Assembly: GCF_025399895.1 (NCBI RefSeq)
Contig: NZ_JAODUA010000009.1
Coordinates: 124,001-188,000, forward strand
Direction: 5' to 3'
Source of the DNA: Streptomyces sp. ASQP_92
GTDB taxonomy: Bacteria; Actinomycetota; Actinomycetes; Streptomycetales; Streptomycetaceae
Length of the DNA: 64,000 bases
Each line of letters starts with the position of its first letter. Position 1 is the first letter of the stretch. This document shows positions 1 to 8,294 of the stretch, in pieces. The translations under genes and the position numbers were made by a program. The notes beneath the pieces were generated by a model. It saw only the letters and a list, made by a program, of their open reading frames with translations. It had not been told where the DNA came from and did not search any database.

Positions 1-5
1 CGGTC

Positions 6-46
6 AGCCCCCGGAGGTGTTCTCAGCACCGAAGGGGGCTATTTGC
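6..46. terminator. Stem-loop terminator at window edge
   Basis: Arms AGCCCCC (6-12) and GGGGGCT (34-40) pair. An inner GGTG/CACC helix closes the loop, and ATTTGCT follows. It probably ends a plus-strand gene lying outside the window. Confidence 0.5.
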
Positions 47-219
47 TGTCTGGGACGCTAGACGCTCGTCACCCTCTGTGGCAAGTCGAACGCGGAAAGT
101 GCCGATCGGCTGTGCTGCGAGCCCAACACGCAGGGTGGGAGGGTGGGTTGAGACCCTCCACCCATTCGATTTCCAGCACGGCTCGACGTCCGGCGCGTGA
201 GCTTCGAGCCGTATGCGCA

Positions 220-254
220 ACGAGCCGGTCACCTCGGGGAGGTGACCGGCTCGT
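220..254. terminator. Perfect 16-bp hairpin downstream of the DUF397 gene
   Basis: The arms at 220-235 and 239-254 are exact reverse complements around a GGG loop. The hairpin starts 18 bases past the stop of the minus-strand DUF397 gene and is the likely terminator of the XRE-DUF397 operon. There is no U-tract on the minus strand, as is common in Streptomyces. Confidence 0.6.
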
Positions 255-271
255 CCTGGCGAACCGCGTTG

Positions 272-607
272 TCAGTCCGCCGAGTTGGATGCCTTTACAT
301 TGTCGATGAAGACCGACCACGTCGCCGCCCGGAACACGAGCGTCGGGCCGTGCGGAGCAGTCTTCGAGTCCCGGACGGGGACGATGTGCGGTACGCCGTC
401 GCGGACTTCGAGGCAGTCGCCACCGCTGCTGCCGCTGTGGGTGGACTTGCGCCAGTGGCCCACTTCGAGGCAGTTGCCGCCGTCTCCACCGCTGTAACTG
501 GACTTCTGCCAACGGGCGACCTCAAGACAATCGCCGCCATCGCCGCCGCTGTAGCTGGACTTGTGCCACGTGGCCTTGCTCAGGTCGTACTCAGGGCTGA
601 TCCTCAT
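272..607 (-). CDS. DUF397 protein with three tandem Cys-containing modules
   Basis: 111 residues. The N-terminal half holds three copies of a 19-residue unit of the form W-x-KS(S/T)-(Y/H)-S-x5-G-D/N-C-LEV. The C-terminal half is the usual DUF397 tail with VRDSK and a final Trp/Phe-rich stretch. A standard DUF397 protein has one or two such motifs, so this is an expanded version, and each unit carries one Cys. The start ATG at 607 has GGAGG nine bases upstream and lies inside the end of the XRE gene (17-bp overlap), so the two are translationally coupled. DUF397 proteins (BldB/WhiJ-cluster family) work with XRE-DUF5753 regulators in Streptomyces; the exact role of this pair is not known. Confidence 0.85.
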   Translation of the reverse strand: MRISPEYDLSKATWHKSSYSGGDGGDCLEVARWQKSSYSGGDGGNCLEVGHWRKSTHSGSSGGDCLEVRDGVPHIVPVRDSKTAPHGPTLVFRAATWSVFIDNVKASNSAD

Positions 608-1430
608 GGGCGTAATCCTCCGCCACTGATTCGATCAGGGCCAGGGATTGTTGTGGTGGCAGTGCGCTGGCCCCAAGTAGATCGTAGGTCAGTTCGTGTC
701 GGGTAACCGTGGCGGGATCATCCTGGAGCCGTCCCGTTCCGAGTCCCTGGAGGTATGCGAGTGGTGGAGCGCCTTCGAAGCTCATCAACTTAAGGGAGCC
801 GTTGAGCGCCGCATGCCCACCCACCGCAAACGGCAGCACCTGCACGATGATCCGGTGCCGGAAACCGAGGGCCGCCACATGGGCCAGGGCTTCGGCCATG
901 ACTGCCGAGCCGCCGACCCGCCGCCGCAGTACCGCCTCATCAAGTACCGCCCACAACAAGGGCGTCGTTGGATCATCGAGCAGGCGGGCGCGGTCCAGCC
1001 TGGCGGACACCAGGTCGTCGATGACGGGCTCCGGCGCCGTGGGCTGGTAGGCGCGGAAGACGGCCCGCGCATACGCCTCGGTCTGCAACAGCCCCGGAAT
1101 TAGCAGCGGCGCATACTCGCGGATCGTCGTCGCCACGGCCTCCGCCTCCGCCGCCTCGGCGAAGTGATCCGGGTATTTCGACTTCGCCGCCGCCACGCAG
1201 TTGCGGGTGAAGAAACCGTCCGTGCCCAGGATCTCGTCGATCTGGCGGGCGTATTCGAGGTGCATGCGCCGCGTGCCCGCTTCGAGTTGGCCGATGAAGG
1301 AGCCGGAGACGAAGAGGGGCTGGCCGAGTTCGTCCTGGGTGAGGCCGGCCTTTTCGCGGGCGAAGCGGAGTTCGGCGCCGAGGAAGGCGCGGGGAGAGGA
1401 GGAGGGGTCGAGGTCCTTGGATCCTGGCAT
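591..1430 (-). CDS. XRE-family regulator with DUF5753 domain
   Basis: 279 residues. An N-terminal helix-turn-helix (about residues 15-75, containing AREKAGLTQDELG and SGSFIGQLEAGTRR) is followed by a DUF5753 domain. That domain carries the family hallmarks LLIPGLLQTEAYARA, RLDRARLL, a DEAVLRRRVGG-type segment and IIVQVLPF. ATG at 1430 is chosen because AGGGAG lies six bases upstream; a TTG two codons earlier is less likely. It is first in an operon with the DUF397 gene. By analogy to WhiJ-type regulators it probably binds DNA and is modulated by the DUF397 partner. A second, unlinked pair of the same kind lies at 22-23.3 kb. Confidence 0.88.
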   Translation of the reverse strand: MPGSKDLDPSSSPRAFLGAELRFAREKAGLTQDELGQPLFVSGSFIGQLEAGTRRMHLEYARQIDEILGTDGFFTRNCVAAAKSKYPDHFAEAAEAEAVATTIREYAPLLIPGLLQTEAYARAVFRAYQPTAPEPVIDDLVSARLDRARLLDDPTTPLLWAVLDEAVLRRRVGGSAVMAEALAHVAALGFRHRIIVQVLPFAVGGHAALNGSLKLMSFEGAPPLAYLQGLGTGRLQDDPATVTRHELTYDLLGASALPPQQSLALIESVAEDYAHEDQP

Positions 1431-1545
1431 GGGCAACTCCCTGGACAGGCGGGGTTGTTGGGTTGCCGTCGGTAGTCAGGCTAGCGAGATTCGGCCACGC
1501 TGGGTGAGGAAAGCAGAACACTCGGTATGCAGGAGGGCAAGGCAG

Positions 1546-1818
1546 ATGGCACTGACCGCAATGGAGCGGGTGCGGGCGGCGGAGGAGGCCGTGGAGCAGC
1601 TGCGTACGGAACTGGACCGGGTCGGGGTGGTGCTGCCGTCGCTCAGGATCGACCCGCTGACGTGCGCGGGGCACGTGCTGTTCCCGCTGGTGGACCTGGG
1701 GCGCTGCAACATGGACATGGCGCTGCGCCTGGTGGCCGTACTGGCCGGGACGTACAGCGGGAAAGGGGCGCCGCCGATGGGCGACACCCCTTCCCCTTCT
1801 CCTGCTGAGCGTTCCTAG
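1546..1818 (+). CDS. Small hypothetical protein
   Basis: 90 residues, not recognised beyond general resemblance to small Streptomyces proteins found near XRE/DUF397 loci. The N-terminal 30 residues look helical (RVRAAEEAVEQLRTELDRVG). A mixed segment with two Cys follows, then a Pro/Ser-rich tail. ATG at 1546 has an AGGAGGG stretch about nine bases upstream. It is divergent from the XRE gene. Its stop overlaps the stop of the LAXTG gene on the other strand by 4 bp, so the two are convergent with no spacer. Confidence 0.6.
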   Translation: MALTAMERVRAAEEAVEQLRTELDRVGVVLPSLRIDPLTCAGHVLFPLVDLGRCNMDMALRLVAVLAGTYSGKGAPPMGDTPSPSPAERS

Positions 1819-4133
1819 CCGAGACCGCCCCGGCGGCGGCGGAGCCAGACCAGGCCGGCGCCCAGGCCTACGAGGGCCAGGGCCGCGCCCGCGATCGTGG
1901 CGATCTGGGTGCCGGTGTTGGCGAGGCCGCCGCCGGCGTGCCGGTCACCGGGGGCGGGCCGGTGGCCGCCCTGGCCCGAGGGGGCCGGGGCCGGGGTGGC
2001 GGGGCCGCCCGTGTGGGTCGGCGTCGGGGTGGGGCCGCCCGTGTGGCCCGGGGTCGGGGTCGCGGGCGGGGTCGGGGTGTCGCCCGTGCCCGTGTGGGCG
2101 GACGTGTTGCCGCCAAGGGCGAGCAGCGCCTTGTTCTCCGCGTCGTCCGTCATCGCCCTGACGGAGATGTCGGTCGTCCGGGGCAGGTGCTGGTGCTCGG
2201 CCGTGAACTTCGCCTGCGAGACGTTCTCCTTGGGCGACTTGGAGAAGTCGACGCCGCCCATCACGCAGGTGCCGGGACGGCCGGCCTTCTCACACGGGTA
2301 GCTGTAGTCGCCCTGGGTGAAGGACTTCACGTAGTCGTCGTAGGTCTGCTTCGGTGTCCACGAGGCGTTCTTGCCGCGCAGCGGCCAGTCGGTCACCTTG
2401 TTGCCGTTGACGATCGCGTGGTAGTCCGTCGGCGACTTGGCGTCCTGCTGGCGGATCCACTCGGCGGCGACCCGGGCGTTGTACACGGTGCGCAGGTCGG
2501 CGTATTTGGCGTCCCCGTTCACCTTCTTCTCGATGTCCGGCACGATGATCGCGTCCATGAGCTCCTGGACGCGCTTGTGCTGGGCGGTGGTGAGGTTGCA
2601 CTGGCCGTTCGGGCTGGGGGTGTTGACCTCCTGCGGAACGGAGTTGACCTTGAGCGGGGCGTCCAGGATGTACAGGCCGCCGTCCTGTTCGCGGACCTCG
2701 GCGGGCTTGGGCACGATCCAGTTGCGTACGCCGTGGGTGCAGGGGATGTTCTCCGCCGCGAGCTTGTCGAAGAGTTGCTTGCCTACGCCGGTGCGCGGGT
2801 CCATGTCCTTGGCGTAGTCGTGCTTCATCTCCAGGTCGGCCTGGAGCAGGACGCGGCCCGCGTCGGTCCTGCCGAACGTGCTGTCCATGATCCGGTTCGG
2901 CTCGTCCGGGTTGAGGTTGACCCAGAACTTGTCCGGGGTCAGGGCGAGCCAGGTGAAGAACGAGTCGGAGATGAGCTCGGCCCGCTGCCGGCCACCGTAG
3001 CCGAGGCCCGCGGACTCGTCGACCTTGTTGGCGGAGAAGGAGTAGTTGAGGCCCTGTCCCTTCACCGGCTTGCCGACGTAGCGCAGCTCCAGGGTGGAGA
3101 AGTCGACGCCGCCGGGGCCGCGCACGCGCAGGCCCGTCGGGTCGCCCGCCCGGACGCGCTCCATCTGCCGCGCCATGTCGGCCGGGCTGGGCGGCGACTG
3201 GCGGATGACGTCGGCGCCGCGGCCGATGCTGCGCGCGGTGTCCTGGGCGGTGTACTTGCCGGGCTTGAACTGCGCCTCCGGGGTGGAGACGTGCTCGTAC
3301 GTGGTGACCCGGCCCTGACCGCCGAGCTTCTTGAGCCCGTCGGTGTAGCGGGCGGTATCCCCGCTCTGCGGCTGCCCGAAGGCGTACCGCAGTTTGTACT
3401 CCTTGTACTTGGGGTCCTTCAGGAACGCGCGGTCCTTCGGAGCCTGCGAACTGTCGTGATTTCCGCCGGACTTGACCTCAAGAACCTCCTTGGTCTTGTG
3501 GTTGACCGCGTCGAAGCGCCGCTTGTACGGCGTCTTGGTGTCCGGGTCGGTGACGTCGAGGGTCTCCTCGCAGATCCAGTCGGGACCGAGAAGCCCGAGG
3601 TCCTTCACGACCTTGCCGTGGAAGGCCTCGCCGCGCGGGTTGCGCCCGTACACCTCGATGTACGCCTCGTTCAGCCAGTTGCCGAAGCCGCCGTACTTGG
3701 CGTCGGTGTTGCCGTTGCGCGACAGGTAGTCCTTGTACGTGGCGTAGACCCGCTCGGGCGTGCCCTCCGCGTACTTCTTGTACGGGAGGGTGAGTTTGCC
3801 GAGGATCTTGTCGCGCTCGGCGGGGTCGTCGGGCAGGGTCAGGCCGTCCATGGCCTGGCGCTGGTTGGGGAAGCCGTAGGAGTCCCAGTCGGTCTCGGGC
3901 CGTACGGCGTCGCCCTTGGCCCACGGCAGTTTGCCGGGGTCGGTCGGCTTGCCCTTGAGCTTGAACATCTGCTCGCAGGGCATCGCCTTCACTGCCGCTT
4001 CGGCCGTGCCCTGGAGCTGTGGCAGGCCGCTTGCGGAGAGGATGCCGACGGTGGCCAGCGCGACCGCGGCGCGCGCCCACAGGTGCTGTCGGCGCGTCGA
4101 TCTGGTCGATATGGAAGACATCGGATGGTTCAC
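1815..4133 (-). CDS. LAXTG-anchored surface protein with PD-(D/E)XK-like motif
   Basis: 772 residues. The N-terminus has an RR-containing basic region and a hydrophobic signal sequence ending near residue 45. The C-terminus has a Pro/Thr/Gly-rich wall-spanning segment, LANTG (737-741), a hydrophobic helix and a RRRR tail, which is a class E sortase signal. The body is not a family I can name. Residues 208-221 hold D-x10-EVK, the spacing of a PD-(D/E)XK nuclease core, inside a Lys/Arg-rich region. Five or more Cys suggest an oxidised extracellular fold. The start is GTG at 4133; ATG at 4121 is an alternative. Exported and wall-linked is well supported; nuclease activity is inferred from one motif. 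Confidence 0.8.
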   Translation of the reverse strand: MNHPMSSISTRSTRRQHLWARAAVALATVGILSASGLPQLQGTAEAAVKAMPCEQMFKLKGKPTDPGKLPWAKGDAVRPETDWDSYGFPNQRQAMDGLTLPDDPAERDKILGKLTLPYKKYAEGTPERVYATYKDYLSRNGNTDAKYGGFGNWLNEAYIEVYGRNPRGEAFHGKVVKDLGLLGPDWICEETLDVTDPDTKTPYKRRFDAVNHKTKEVLEVKSGGNHDSSQAPKDRAFLKDPKYKEYKLRYAFGQPQSGDTARYTDGLKKLGGQGRVTTYEHVSTPEAQFKPGKYTAQDTARSIGRGADVIRQSPPSPADMARQMERVRAGDPTGLRVRGPGGVDFSTLELRYVGKPVKGQGLNYSFSANKVDESAGLGYGGRQRAELISDSFFTWLALTPDKFWVNLNPDEPNRIMDSTFGRTDAGRVLLQADLEMKHDYAKDMDPRTGVGKQLFDKLAAENIPCTHGVRNWIVPKPAEVREQDGGLYILDAPLKVNSVPQEVNTPSPNGQCNLTTAQHKRVQELMDAIIVPDIEKKVNGDAKYADLRTVYNARVAAEWIRQQDAKSPTDYHAIVNGNKVTDWPLRGKNASWTPKQTYDDYVKSFTQGDYSYPCEKAGRPGTCVMGGVDFSKSPKENVSQAKFTAEHQHLPRTTDISVRAMTDDAENKALLALGGNTSAHTGTGDTPTPPATPTPGHTGGPTPTPTHTGGPATPAPAPSGQGGHRPAPGDRHAGGGLANTGTQIATIAGAALALVGLGAGLVWLRRRRGGLG

Positions 4134-4324
4134 GCGAACATGTCTTTCCCCGGGAGCCCAGAGAAGTGGGCGTGGAGCATGTGCTGCGACACCAGGGGCC
4201 CCCGTTGCTCAATGGCGTCGCGCAACACCACACGCTAGCCGTCCGGGTCACAGGAGACCCACAGTTTTCTCGGCCCCCCAAACTCCCAACTCGCCATCTC
4301 CACAACCCTCTTACACCCCTCCCG

Positions 4325-4338
4325 TACGCTCGGACCCC
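4325..4338 (+). promoter_or_regulatory. Predicted leaderless promoter (-10)
   Basis: TACGCT at 4325-4330 is followed by eight bases and then the ATG at 4339. No Shine-Dalgarno sequence is visible. This spacing fits leaderless transcription, which is common in Streptomyces. Confidence 0.4.
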
Positions 4339-4827
4339 ATGAGCGAGCAGCAGTGGACGGACCACCCCCGGCTCAGGGCCTGGCTGGCGAAGCAGGAGGC
4401 GGCGTTCGGGGAGTGGGCCGCCGCGCACCCGGGCGACTGGGACTTCTCCACGGCCTCCGTGGACGCGCTGGAACGCGCGGTACGGGCGGACTTCGCCGCG
4501 TCCACGTGGGAGGACGTGCGGGCCGCCCAGCACACTCCCCGGGTGACGGCGCCCGCGTGGTACCTCGGCGAGGTGTGCGTACGGGCGGGGGCGGTGTGGA
4601 AGGTGAACCCGGCCTCGGACTTCACCCTCTGGGACGGCCCCTTCGTGGGCGTCCCGGGCGATCCGATGGAGGACCCGGACCACGAGGACCTGTACGAGGA
4701 CGACGACTACTACCCGGCGGCCGTCCCCGTCCCCGAACTCCGCGACATGTTCCTCAAGGACCCGCCGTGGCGGCTGCGGAACGTGGTGGCCGAGTTCGAG
4801 GAGTGGGGGAGGGAGCGCAGGGGCTGA
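4339..4827 (+). CDS. Hypothetical acidic protein
   Basis: 162 residues, soluble, very rich in Asp/Glu and Trp, with a patch of consecutive acidic residues around 120 (EDLYEDDDYY). WYLGEVCVRAGAVW resembles a motif I associate with immunity-type and DUF proteins of Streptomyces, but I cannot name the family. It is divergent from the LAXTG surface gene, with about 205 bases between starts. An immunity role is speculation. ATG at 4339 is chosen because it sits directly behind a TACGCT -10-like hexamer and there is no in-frame coding character upstream. Confidence 0.65.
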   Translation: MSEQQWTDHPRLRAWLAKQEAAFGEWAAAHPGDWDFSTASVDALERAVRADFAASTWEDVRAAQHTPRVTAPAWYLGEVCVRAGAVWKVNPASDFTLWDGPFVGVPGDPMEDPDHEDLYEDDDYYPAAVPVPELRDMFLKDPPWRLRNVVAEFEEWGRERRG

Positions 4828-4869
4828 CGGGATCGTCCCCCGCGCGGGCGCCCTCGTGAACTGGGCGTA

Positions 4870-5628
4870 TTACAGCCCGAGTTCGGGGGCGACCGTGCTC
4901 GCCTTGGTGAAGACGGAGACCGGGTGCTGGGTGTCGCAGTACTTGTTCCCCGTCGAGACGATGCCGATCAGAACGCCGTTCTCGACGAGCGGGCCGCCGG
5001 AGTCACCGGCGCAGATGCTGTCGGTGGTGCCCTTGGTGGGTACGCCGCAGACGCGCAGGGACGGGTCGGCGCCGGGTTCCGTGAACGGCTCGCAGGCGGA
5101 CAGCGGGGCGAGCTTGAGCGTGGCCTGCTTGAGCTTCTGGCCCAGGGTGTTGGTGGCGGTCATGCCCCAGCCGTAGACGGATGCGGTACGCCCGTTCTCG
5201 TACAGCGCGGCGTCCTTCTTGGTGGCGACGCGGACCGGCTTGTACGGGAGCGGCTTGTTCAGGGTGAGGACGGCGGCGTCGTGGTCGAGGGTGCCGATGT
5301 CGAACTTCGGGTCCACCGTGATCGCCTTGACGCGGCGGACGCGGCCGGTGTCCGTGGTGAGGTCGGTGCGGCCACCCGTGACGGTGAGGGCCATCGGGTC
5401 CGGCGAGTTCCGCACGCAGTGCCCGGCGGTCAGCACCTTGTCCGGCGCGATGAGCGCCCCGCCGCACCACTGGGAGCCGTCGGGGTTCTCCAGCACCACC
5501 ATGAACGGGTGGGCGCCGGTGCTGGTGACCGTCCCGCCGTGCACGGCGGCGGCGGGGGAGGCGGCGAGCGCCACGAGTCCGGCACCGGCGAGGAGGGTGG
5601 TGGTGAGGCGGGGGGTGGGCTTGGGCAT
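4870..5628 (-). CDS. Secreted trypsin-like serine protease (S1 family)
   Basis: 252 residues. The signal peptide (about 1-28) ends in an AAA-type cleavage site. The catalytic triad is visible: His70 in TAGHC, Asp117 in DHDAAVL and Ser210 in GDSGGP. Cys55/Cys71 flank the His loop, and further Cys at 179/194 and 206/231 can pair as in chymotrypsin folds. The mature domain is at the short end of the family, about 220 residues. It should hydrolyse peptide bonds outside the cell; primary specificity cannot be judged safely. It stands alone, with its own start at 5628. Confidence 0.92.
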   Translation of the reverse strand: MPKPTPRLTTTLLAGAGLVALAASPAAAVHGGTVTSTGAHPFMVVLENPDGSQWCGGALIAPDKVLTAGHCVRNSPDPMALTVTGGRTDLTTDTGRVRRVKAITVDPKFDIGTLDHDAAVLTLNKPLPYKPVRVATKKDAALYENGRTASVYGWGMTATNTLGQKLKQATLKLAPLSACEPFTEPGADPSLRVCGVPTKGTTDSICAGDSGGPLVENGVLIGIVSTGNKYCDTQHPVSVFTKASTVAPELGL

Positions 5629-5792
5629 CGGTCACTCCGGGAGCGTCGGCGGTTGGTCGGTGACCGAACTGTGCGCCGCCGTCCGTCCCACCCGCCAGGG
5701 CCGCCGCCCCATCCGGGACGCTGGAATGGTTGCGACCCCTTTGACCTGGGCGGATGTGAGGGGGTGGAACGGGGTTCCGGGATGGGGTGTTG

Positions 5793-6431
5793 TCAGGGGG
5801 CGGGTGCGGTGGGTGCGGTGGTGGGCGGGGTGGTGGCGGACCAGAAGGCGTCGTGGATGTACGGGCGCGGCAGGGGCTTGCCGCCCTCGTAGGCAGGGGT
5901 GTTGGTGTCCACGTTGGACGGCGCGGTGGGCTTTGCCACCGGGGACGTTGCGGCGCAGGGGCTGGTGACGCCGAAGCGGAACTGACCTTCACCACCCACA
6001 GCCACCTCCAGACGGAAGCCGTCGGGGGTCGACGCGAAGATCGCGGGGAACTGGGCGTCCGACCGCACATTGGTCACGGTGAAGCCGCGGGCCTTCCAGT
6101 CGCGCTCGACGACCCCGAGGAGCCCGCCTCGACGTTGGGGAGACACGATCGTCATCACCATGAGCCCACGGTTGACGTAGCCGCCTCCGGTCTCGGTGTT
6201 CTTCCAGTCCGTGCAACTGTTCTGGCCCGGTGCCTCGTGGACCCAGCGCAGCCCTGGGTTGATCCTCGCGACGGTGTCCTGGAGAACGGCGTCGGCCCTG
6301 TCGGCGGCCTGCTGCATGTTCATGCTCGGTGACTTTCCTGTGCGGTTGCCCGTGGAAGCGTGTGAGGTCAGGCCACACCCGGTCATGGTCAGCAACAGGA
6401 GCAGACCGCAGGCGCGGCGGAGGTATGTCAT
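5793..6431 (-). CDS. Predicted lipoprotein, last gene of the DUF1023 operon
   Basis: 212 residues. The N-terminus is a lipoprotein signal with lipobox LLLTMTGC (Cys19). The remainder is a soluble extracellular domain with TDW and GGYVNRGLMVMT segments that I cannot assign to a named family. The C-terminus is Pro/Thr-rich. The start codon overlaps the stop of the upstream DUF1023 hydrolase (ATGA, 6428-6431), so the two are translationally coupled. The operon suggests an envelope-associated function shared with the hydrolase and the WXG-like protein. Confidence 0.8.
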   Translation of the reverse strand: MTYLRRACGLLLLLTMTGCGLTSHASTGNRTGKSPSMNMQQAADRADAVLQDTVARINPGLRWVHEAPGQNSCTDWKNTETGGGYVNRGLMVMTIVSPQRRGGLLGVVERDWKARGFTVTNVRSDAQFPAIFASTPDGFRLEVAVGGEGQFRFGVTSPCAATSPVAKPTAPSNVDTNTPAYEGGKPLPRPYIHDAFWSATTPPTTAPTAPAP

Positions 6432-8290
6432 CGGGGCTCCTGGGAGGTGACCAGTTGGGGCTGTCCCGCGACGATCGCGGCGATGTTGGCCGCGGAGACC
6501 GGGTCGTCGTCGAAGTAGTTCGAATGGGCCGGTACGGGCCCCTGCCCGTCGATGAAGGGGCGCGGACCGTCGCCGACCTGGAATCGATGGGCTCCGAAAG
6601 CGTGGTTCGCGGGATCGGTACCGAAGTAGATCTGGGAGGGGTCGCTCGCCGCGTCTCCGAGTATGTAGCCCTCCAGGGCGCCTTCCGCGGCACCCAGGAT
6701 CGGCCCCCCGGGCACCGGCACGACGAACCCTCCGAGCGCCCCGACGGCCGCTCCGCCCAGGACACCCGTCGCCTCCTTCTTGTTCGGCAACATGGTCACG
6801 GGATCATTCTCGGCTGCGCCCACATAGACATGGTCGCGTCCCACCCCGAGGTCGTCGGCGGTTTTCGCCTCCGTGCCCGGGCTCCCGACGAGGATGATGT
6901 CGTCGGCGCCGGGAATGCCGCCGGCCTGCTGCGCGGCCAGGCCGACGGTGAGCGAACCGTAGGAGTGGCCGATGGCGGTGATGTGCGGATCGGCGTTCTG
7001 GTTCGTCACGTGGATGCCGTCCATGAAGTGGTTGTACGCCGTCGCGCCCACCGCGGCATCGTGTGTTCCCATGACGGCCAGGTCGTCGGTGATCTGCTCG
7101 GCCGGTAGCTGAGGAGCGTCGTAGCCGAGCCAGACGATGGATGCACTGGAGTGGTCCAGGAAGGCAGCGGACTTGGCGGTCGCGCGGGCACGCTCGATGT
7201 CGCTCGTCGCGAAGTGCTCACTCAACTTGGTGCAGAGTCCCGGGACGTATGCGGAGACATTGCGGGCGGCATCGGGATCACCGAAGGAGACGATCGCGCG
7301 GCCGTTGTTGTGGTCTCCGATCCCGAGCAGGTACATAGGGGGCACACCAGGTTCCGGAACGGCGCTCAGCTGCTTGTCTATGGACAGCAGTCCGGCCAGC
7401 TTCGTCTTCGACGCCTCGTCGTCCGCTCCCGCCAGCTTTCCGATCAACACCTGCAAATTGTCCCGGTTCGCCGCATCCCGTACCGCGCTCGGAATGCCGT
7501 CCAGGTTCCCGATGATGTCCGGGTAGGCCGCCAGGTACTCCTCGCGTTCCTTGTCCGTGAGGTAGGTCCACCAGGCCTTGCGTTCGGCGGGGGACTTGTC
7601 CGTGGGGATGTCGTTCTTCAGGTACTGGTCGGCGACCTCGCGGACCGCCGCCGCGTCGGCCGCCATGTCCTGCCAGGTCGCGGTGGCCACGCTGAGGCCG
7701 GGCTCGGCCTTGAGGCGGGCGAGGGTCGTGCTGAAGCGCTCGTCGACGCGGCGGGCTTCCTGGAGTGCCGCGAGGATCTGGTCCGCTATGGCCTGGGCCT
7801 TGACGTGGTGGGGGTTGGTGTCGGTGAAGCCGGGCGGGGTTCGGGTGAGGGCGGGTGGGCGGGACAGCAGGGGCGATCCGCCCGTCGCGCTGCCGCCGGG
7901 GAGGGGCTGGTTCGAGATCAGGTTCTGCCCGCCGGGCGGATAGCTCACGGAGCCGTCCGCGCCGACGGCGAAGTCCAGCGCCGCCGCCTCGTCCAGTGCG
8001 TCCCTCAACTTCCGCTGGGGGCCCATCAGTTCATAGGTGAGTGAGTCCAGGTCCGTGCGGATCAGACCGCACTCGATGTGGATGTAGTCGTAGTTGCGGT
8101 CCAGGCCCCGCAGGCGCACGGCCGCGCTGTCCGCCGCGTTGCTCGTCTGGGACTTCTCGATCGCGCCGAGCATCTCGTTGCTGAGCCGGTCGCGGGCCGC
8201 GGCGGCGTGGCGGCTGACGTCGCCCCAGCCGTCGGCCGCGCTCTGGAGGCCGGTCGGCCGCAGGTCGCGGAGCTGTTGCCAGGTGAGCAC
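6428..8290 (-). CDS. DUF1023-type alpha/beta hydrolase
   Basis: 620 residues. The N-terminal about 330 residues are helical and charged, similar to WXG100-like proteins (start LTWQQLRDLRPTGLQSAADGW). The C-terminal part is the alpha/beta-hydrolase domain of the DUF1023 family. It has the nucleophile elbow GHSYGS (Ser near residue 443), the downstream DDIILVGSPG strand, and a late acid/His region (AAENDPVTMLP, NHAFGAHRF). A glycine-rich hydrophobic stretch about 530-575 may form a hairpin in the membrane. The substrate is unknown. It lies four bases after the WXG-like gene and overlaps the lipoprotein gene by four bases, giving a tight three-gene operon. Confidence 0.88.
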   Translation of the reverse strand: MLTWQQLRDLRPTGLQSAADGWGDVSRHAAAARDRLSNEMLGAIEKSQTSNAADSAAVRLRGLDRNYDYIHIECGLIRTDLDSLTYELMGPQRKLRDALDEAAALDFAVGADGSVSYPPGGQNLISNQPLPGGSATGGSPLLSRPPALTRTPPGFTDTNPHHVKAQAIADQILAALQEARRVDERFSTTLARLKAEPGLSVATATWQDMAADAAAVREVADQYLKNDIPTDKSPAERKAWWTYLTDKEREEYLAAYPDIIGNLDGIPSAVRDAANRDNLQVLIGKLAGADDEASKTKLAGLLSIDKQLSAVPEPGVPPMYLLGIGDHNNGRAIVSFGDPDAARNVSAYVPGLCTKLSEHFATSDIERARATAKSAAFLDHSSASIVWLGYDAPQLPAEQITDDLAVMGTHDAAVGATAYNHFMDGIHVTNQNADPHITAIGHSYGSLTVGLAAQQAGGIPGADDIILVGSPGTEAKTADDLGVGRDHVYVGAAENDPVTMLPNKKEATGVLGGAAVGALGGFVVPVPGGPILGAAEGALEGYILGDAASDPSQIYFGTDPANHAFGAHRFQVGDGPRPFIDGQGPVPAHSNYFDDDPVSAANIAAIVAGQPQLVTSQEPR

Positions 8291-8294
8291 GCCG

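Noticed and set aside
130..215. Possible tRNA or small RNA near the left edge
   Set aside because: No cloverleaf with conserved T-loop or CCA end; only short incidental pairings.
1938..4238. Very long open frame (766 codons) opposite the LAXTG gene
   Set aside because: It is the high-GC shadow of the minus-strand gene: composition is Arg/Val/Gly/Asp-rich with no domain, and the minus strand has signal peptide, sorting signal and motif.
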